Below are positions 20,021 through 23,358 of a DNA stretch of 23,358 nucleotides, piece after piece. Position numbers and translations under genes: made by a program. The notes under the pieces were generated by a model. The model was given only the letters and a program-made list of their open reading frames with translations. It ran no database searches and was not told the origin of the DNA. Source of the DNA: Microcaldota archaeon. Its GTDB lineage: Archaea > Micrarchaeota > Micrarchaeia > Anstonellales > Anstonellaceae. The DNA is taken from NCBI GenBank assembly GCA_026413805.1, contig JAOAKE010000001.1:1-23358 (forward strand), in the 5' to 3' direction. Each line of letters begins with the position of its first letter. The stretch's first letter is position 1.

Positions 20021-21235
20021 CTATGCGCTTTCTATTATGGAGAGGTTCTGCTCTATTATTTTCTTTACGTCTGAGGGTGGGTAGCCTATCCTGATAAGGC
20101 GGGTTCTTCCCCGCATCCCGTGGCCGCTTTCAATAGTGGTAATCAGGCCAAGCATTTCAAGCTCATTTAAGTATTCCCTATACCAGCGGGCTGAGCGGCG
20201 CGGCTTGCGATGCCTTCGCGAGTTCTTGCAATATTCCTCATAGACCTCTCCTGAAGTAAGGAAAGAGTCTTCCTCTTCTGGCTTTCCAGTTGTAAGGCGG
20301 GTGTTTTTGCCCTTGTCAAGGGCAAGGTTGGCAATTGAAAGAAGGACAAGCTGCTGGTGGTCGGGGAGAGTAGATATTGCTTCAAAGGCAACGTCAATGT
20401 CTACTGAGCGGCGCGCCTCATCAACCTCTTTGTCAGTTATCCTGCTGGCCCCTTTATAGTCAGCTATTTCCCCGGCCTTTATAAGCAACTTGAGGGCGTA
20501 GCGCGCATCGCCGCTCTCGCTTGCGCAGATGGCGGCTGCAAGGTTGATGGCAGACTCGTCCACGCTGTTTGGCTTGAACCCCATGGCAGCCCGCTGGGAG
20601 ATTATCGCTTGCAGCTGGGTTGCAGTATAGGGGGCAAAGACTGTTTCATTCTCACACAGGGAAGAACGCGAACGAGGGTCAAGCTGCTCTTTGAAGGAAA
20701 GCTTGTTTGAAATTCCAATCAAGGTAATGCTTCCCTTTTGAAGCTCGTCGTTTGCGCGTGTCAGGGTATATAGCAGGTCATCTAAATCTTTAACCATGTC
20801 CACCTCGTCCAGCACTACAATCAGCTGCCTTCCAGAAGAGCGCACCTCTTCCATCATCTTTTCATAGAGGAGGGCAAGCCCAAAGCCCATTGAATCCACA
20901 GAGGGGAGAAGCTCCTTTGTTATCTTCTGGATTACCCTGTAGCGGGAGTTATACATTCGGCAATTTACATAGCAGGAATGCGCATTTGAATTTTCCTTGT
21001 GCTGTGCGAGCTTGCCCATCACATGCTTGACTGAGCAGGTCTTCCCTGTCCCAGTCTTTCCATAAACAAACATATTGCGGGGCCTCTCATTTCGCAAGGC
21101 AGGCGAGAGCCCATTCATTATCCACTCAATCTCCTTCTCCCTGAAAGGAAGGGTCTCTGGGATGTAGTGTGGGGAGAGCACATTGCGGTCAAGGAAAATT
21201 GTCGGCCTGTTTAGTATCTCTGAAAAAGAGGGCAT
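20021..21235 (-). CDS. orc1: Replication initiator Orc1/Cdc6
   Basis: A 404-residue archaeal Orc1/Cdc6 that binds origins and loads the MCM helicase. The AAA+ domain has Walker A GKTGTGKT (residues 59-66), Walker B LIVVLDEVD with Asp143-Glu144, sensor 1 in LIGISNKL (Asn177) and sensor 2 in SGDARYAL. A C-terminal winged helix (YEEYCKNSRRHRKPRRSARWYREYLNE region) binds DNA; it carries an unusually basic run. ATG at 21,235 is chosen because GGGAGG lies about seven bases upstream and the Orc1 N terminus begins there; the longer frame to 21,340 covers the intergenic region. Archaeal origins commonly lie beside orc1, so the 173-bp gap to sepF is a candidate, although no canonical origin recognition box was found. 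Confidence 0.95.
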   Translation of the reverse strand: MPSFSEILNRPTIFLDRNVLSPHYIPETLPFREKEIEWIMNGLSPALRNERPRNMFVYGKTGTGKTCSVKHVMGKLAQHKENSNAHSCYVNCRMYNSRYRVIQKITKELLPSVDSMGFGLALLYEKMMEEVRSSGRQLIVVLDEVDMVKDLDDLLYTLTRANDELQKGSITLIGISNKLSFKEQLDPRSRSSLCENETVFAPYTATQLQAIISQRAAMGFKPNSVDESAINLAAAICASESGDARYALKLLIKAGEIADYKGASRITDKEVDEARRSVDIDVAFEAISTLPDHQQLVLLSIANLALDKGKNTRLTTGKPEEEDSFLTSGEVYEEYCKNSRRHRKPRRSARWYREYLNELEMLGLITTIESGHGMRGRTRLIRIGYPPSDVKKIIEQNLSIIESA

Positions 21236-21408
21236 ATAATCCTCCCTTGCACCTCGCGGATTTCTGTTGGGAAAAATAAGGGTTAAAAGGGTTGCCCCCA
21301 TTTCCTTGCACCTGCTGGGCGCCTGCAAAGGCAAAAACAATCAGCATTATTTATTAAGATATACTCCGAATATCCGCACGAGAAATGTTTTGCTACTGGG
21401 GTGAGAAG
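21236..21408. promoter_or_regulatory. orc1-sepF divergent intergenic region with a repeated 10-mer
   Basis: The 10-mer CCTTGCACCT occurs at 21,245-21,254 and 21,304-21,313, the second followed and preceded by C-rich and G-rich sequence (TTGCCCCCATTTCC). For orc1 a TATA-like CCCTTATTTTTCCC (minus strand) lies near 21,268-21,281. For sepF, ATTATTTATTAAG at about 21,343-21,356 would give a start near 21,378 and a short leader. The region could hold Orc1 binding sites. Confidence 0.4.
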
Positions 21409-21774
21409 ATGGGCATATTCGAAAAGATTACCAAAAGCATAGGTCTGTCCAAGGAAATAAACCTTGAGGAATACATGAATGCTGTGGAGATGGAGAATGT
21501 AGACGTGCTCCACGAGGCTGCTGACTTTTACGTCAAGCCCATATCGCTTGAAAGCGAAAGCGACGTCTCGGTGATACAGGAGGAGCTGAAAGCAAAAAAC
21601 ATAATCCTCCTCAACATTTCGCCTATGAGCAAGCAGCCAAACAAGCTTAGGCAGACAGTAGACAACATAAAGATGTTCGTCACGAAAATAAACGGCGACA
21701 TTGCAAGGATTGACAATGACAAGCTGCTCCTGACTCCAAGCAAGGTTAAGATAATCAAAAGCAGGAAGAGATAG
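21409..21774 (+). CDS. sepF: Cell division protein SepF
   Basis: A 121-residue archaeal SepF, the membrane anchor that tethers FtsZ at the division site. The N terminus (MGIFEKITKSIGL) is an amphipathic membrane-targeting helix, followed by a linker and the compact SepF domain from FYVKPISLESESDVSVI to KLLLTPSKVKII, with the ISP and KINGDIARID segments of the family. ATG at 21,409 is preferred to the earlier ATG at 21,385 since GGGTGAG precedes it and the membrane helix starts there. It implies an FtsZ-based division system elsewhere in the genome. It is divergent from orc1 and converges on the TrmJ-like gene with five bases between them. Confidence 0.93.
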   Translation: MGIFEKITKSIGLSKEINLEEYMNAVEMENVDVLHEAADFYVKPISLESESDVSVIQEELKAKNIILLNISPMSKQPNKLRQTVDNIKMFVTKINGDIARIDNDKLLLTPSKVKIIKSRKR

Positions 21775-21779
21775 GGCGC

Positions 21780-22496
21780 TTATTTTCCCCTTTCTTCAAG
21801 CTCTCGGAGGCAGCGGCGCACCACTCCGAGGATGGCGGCGCATTCTTTCTCGGCAAGCATTGCCCTGCCCACCATTCGCCTGAATGCAACCCCTGCTTTT
21901 CTGGGATTCCGCATAGAAGCAGAATATCTTGCCACAAGCCTCAAAAATGCAGAGATTAAGGCTTCCTTTTCCTTCTTTCCAGCAGGCGCATAAAAAGGTC
22001 GGTTTTCCGAAGAGAGCTCGTAGAGGCAGACTGCAACGGCATGTGAAAGGTTCAGCACTGGGTAGGACTCAGAAGCAGGAATGGTGGTTAGAAAGTCGCA
22101 GCTTGAGATGTCTTTTTCTGACAGCCCGATGCCTTCATTCCCGAAAACCAAGGCGATTTTGCCTTCTTTTGCCTTCCGAAGCTTGGGTTTCAATTGCTGC
22201 AGGGCTATTGGAGTGCGAAAGGTCCGGTCCCAGTGGCGGTAAAGGACCCCTGTCGTGCCGACTACAATCCGGCAATTTTTTGTTGCAGCAGGCAAGGAAG
22301 GGTAGCTTTTTGCACAGAGAAGGATGCCCTTTGCGTGCTTGGAGTATTTCACTGCCTCAGGCCCTGTGGGATTGCACCTTGGGCGCACAAAGGCAAGGTC
22401 AGAAAAGCCAAAGTTTGCCATTGCCCTTGCAACCGAGCCGACATTCACTTCGTATTCAGGCTCAACCAACACCACTTTGAACCTTTCAGGCTTCAT
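21780..22496 (-). CDS. trmJ: SPOUT tRNA 2'-O-methyltransferase, TrmJ-like
   Basis: A 238-residue SpoU/TrmH-class methyltransferase with the deep trefoil-knot motifs: VLVEPEYEVNVGSVARAMANFG at the N terminus (motif 1, including Asn and Arg), VFGNEGIGLS (motif 2, about residues 116-126) and YPVLNLSHAVAV (motif 3, about 145-156). The C-terminal ~70-residue helical extension (from the AGKKEKEAL segment) is the TrmJ type, acting on nucleotide 32 of tRNA anticodon loops using S-adenosylmethionine. The tRNA-Leu in this window has C32, a possible target. The ATG overlaps the end of the upstream methyltransferase gene by four bases. Confidence 0.9.
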   Translation of the reverse strand: MKPERFKVVLVEPEYEVNVGSVARAMANFGFSDLAFVRPRCNPTGPEAVKYSKHAKGILLCAKSYPSLPAATKNCRIVVGTTGVLYRHWDRTFRTPIALQQLKPKLRKAKEGKIALVFGNEGIGLSEKDISSCDFLTTIPASESYPVLNLSHAVAVCLYELSSENRPFYAPAGKKEKEALISAFLRLVARYSASMRNPRKAGVAFRRMVGRAMLAEKECAAILGVVRRCLRELEERGK

Positions 22497-23095
22497 TCCA
22501 TCACTGCCTCTAAAAGCGCGATCCTCTCAAAAAAGAAACTCTCCTGTGCAAGAACAGACGCCCGCCCGATTTTTTTCTCAAGCACCAAGGCAGCCTTCCT
22601 AATCCCGTCATTCAAAGAGGTGGCAATCACTGCAACCCTTCCACCTGGCACAATAAAATTGCCGGCCTGGTCTGCAAACCTATAGAACACTTCAAGCCCT
22701 GACCTGCCACCATCGTATGCCGCATTTTCTTCTGCTATCTTTAGCCTCTCGCTGAGCTTTGTTGGGAGGTAGGGGGGATTGAAAAGAATTGCATCAAACC
22801 TTCCAGATATATTGGAGAACAAATCTGAGAGGAAGAATCGCACATTTTTGATTTTGTTGAGAACTGCGTTTTTCCTTGCGCACTCCACTGCTTTTTTGTT
22901 TATGTCAACCCCCACTACTTCGTTTTTTGGGCTTGCCTGCGCTGCTGAGAGGGCGGCAATTCCGCTTCCTGTCCCCATGTCCAAGATTTTGCCAGACAGG
23001 GAAGAGGCATAAGTGGCAAGCAAAAACGAGTCTTCCGCTGGCTCATAAACAGTTGGCAAGAGCTCTATTTGAAGTGCGCCGAAATGCAGTGCCAT
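22493..23095 (-). CDS. HemK/Mtq2-like Gln methyltransferase
   Basis: A 200-residue class I methyltransferase of the HemK/PrmC/Mtq2 branch. The opening VYEPAEDSFLL, the SAM site ILDMGTGSGIAALSAA with the acidic VGVDIN, and the catalytic NPPYLP motif (Asn-Pro-Pro-Tyr) for glutamine N5 methylation are all present. It lacks the long N-terminal domain of bacterial PrmC, matching the eukaryotic/archaeal Mtq2 form that methylates the GGQ glutamine of release factor aRF1. That target is inference. ATG at 23,095 has GGTGA a few bases upstream; a GTG at 23,104 would add three residues. TrmJ-like gene follows with a 4-base overlap, making a small translation-related operon. Confidence 0.88.
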   Translation of the reverse strand: MALHFGALQIELLPTVYEPAEDSFLLATYASSLSGKILDMGTGSGIAALSAAQASPKNEVVGVDINKKAVECARKNAVLNKIKNVRFFLSDLFSNISGRFDAILFNPPYLPTKLSERLKIAEENAAYDGGRSGLEVFYRFADQAGNFIVPGGRVAVIATSLNDGIRKAALVLEKKIGRASVLAQESFFFERIALLEAVME

Positions 23096-23123
23096 TTTCA
23101 CCACACACAGGCCAGCAGGCAGT

Positions 23124-23337
23124 TTAGATTAGCCTAAGCTCCATTATGTTGTTTTTGTGTATTAGGTAGAGCCTCACAAATACGTAGACCCATGAAAGAA
23201 GGGAAAGCAGCCCGCTGAGCGTGTAGAGCGCCATGGCTGGGCAATTGTTGCAGATTAACTCTTCTGTTTCTTGGTAAAGGATGTAGGGTTTCTCCCTGTA
23301 TAACAGGCAAAGCCGCACGCACGGCTCGGTATAGCTG
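23124..23337 (-). CDS. C-terminal part of a membrane protein, truncated at the contig edge
   Basis: An open minus-strand frame runs in from the window end and stops at 23,124-23,126. The ~70 genomic residues include a Cys-x3-Cys (EPCVRLC) and a Cys-x2-Cys (ICNNCPA) separated by ~25 residues, then a hydrophobic helix (ALYTLSGLLSLLSWVYVFVRLYLI) and a short polar tail. The cysteine pairs could bind metal or form disulfides. The apparent start at 23,354 (MCIRDS...) is encoded by the adapter-like sequence at 23,338-23,358 and is not a real N terminus. The true start is missing. It lies ~28 nt upstream of the Mtq2-like gene on the same strand. I do not recognise the family. Confidence 0.6.
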
Positions 23338-23358
23338 CTGTCTCTTATGCACATCTGA
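23338..23358. other. Probable Nextera adapter (transposase end) remnant
   Basis: The last 21 bases read CTGTCTCTTATGCACATCT followed by GA. The Nextera/Tn5 mosaic end is CTGTCTCTTATACACATCT, also followed by GA in the read 1 adapter. Twenty of 21 positions match, with one A-to-G difference. On the minus strand it translates as MCIRDS, a known adapter-derived artefact at the ends of predicted proteins. The bases are therefore likely from library preparation. Confidence 0.85.

Noticed and set aside
21293..21312. Match to the archaeal origin recognition box (G-rich run with adjacent AAA and TGG elements)
   Set aside because: Only a loose likeness (GGTGCAAGGAAATGGGGG on the minus strand); the dyad and spacing of known boxes are not met, so it is not listed as an ORB.
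21929..22480. 183-residue open frame antisense to the TrmJ-like gene
   Set aside because: Antisense to invariant SPOUT motifs; composition (Arg/Gln/Pro/Leu rich) is that of a shadow frame.
1..23358. CRISPR arrays, insertion sequences or prophage genes
   Set aside because: No regularly spaced repeats, transposase or phage-structural motifs were seen in reading both strands.

Overview
The window looks like archaeal chromosomal DNA, and reads as one end of an assembled contig. Markers are Rpo7, Spt4, the ribosomal protein eS26, Orc1/Cdc6, SepF, an archaeal-type PheRS alpha chain, a PAC2-type proteasome assembly chaperone, the archaeal Ogg family and archaeal TATA boxes about 26 nt before many start codons (leaderless messages). 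The short secreted TrbC/VirB2-like proteins, the intron-rich tRNA and the compact gene packing would fit a DPANN lineage such as Diapherotrites or Micrarchaeota, but that placement is inference. No insertion sequence, prophage or CRISPR array was seen.

Layout. 1-1,600: 3' end of a small pilin-like gene, a PAC2 chaperone ending in a HbYX-type tail, and superoxide dismutase. 1,601-1,772 (minus): a tRNA-Leu(CAA) in three exons, with one intron in the anticodon loop (37/38) and one in the T loop (59/60). 1,868-4,157 (minus): pheS and an exported protein, divergent from a degenerate metallo-beta-lactamase-fold gene at 4,210 across one nearly symmetrical TATA element. 4,904-7,457: a possible SecB-like small protein, a CPA2 antiporter and a second pilin-like protein. 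7,504-9,469: a tightly overlapped operon of a stand-alone NFACT-R protein, an intact MBL hydrolase and the DNA glycosylase Ogg. 9,604-10,248: an unrecognised membrane-anchored protein.

10,326-16,307 is the most coherent system: a cysteine-rich HTH regulator, sufC, sufB, sufD, sufS, the sufU/iscU-type scaffold and an endonuclease IV-like gene, all contiguous or overlapping. Overlapping perfect palindromes sit at the expected start of transcription, and a 10-bp piece of that element recurs in the sod promoter. This suggests a regulon joining Fe-S assembly, superoxide removal and base-damage repair; that link is inferred.

16,320-17,890 (minus) holds two tandem SPFH/stomatin genes without an NfeD partner. 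18,050-19,484 holds rpo7-spt4-eS26-DUF1805. 19,449-21,235 (minus) holds orc1/cdc6 and an HD-domain nucleotidase-like gene, divergent from sepF (21,409). 21,780-23,095 (minus) holds a TrmJ-like tRNA methyltransferase and an Mtq2/HemK-like methyltransferase, then a truncated membrane-protein gene. The last 21 bases match the Nextera transposon end with one mismatch, so the right edge is probably adapter sequence rather than genome.
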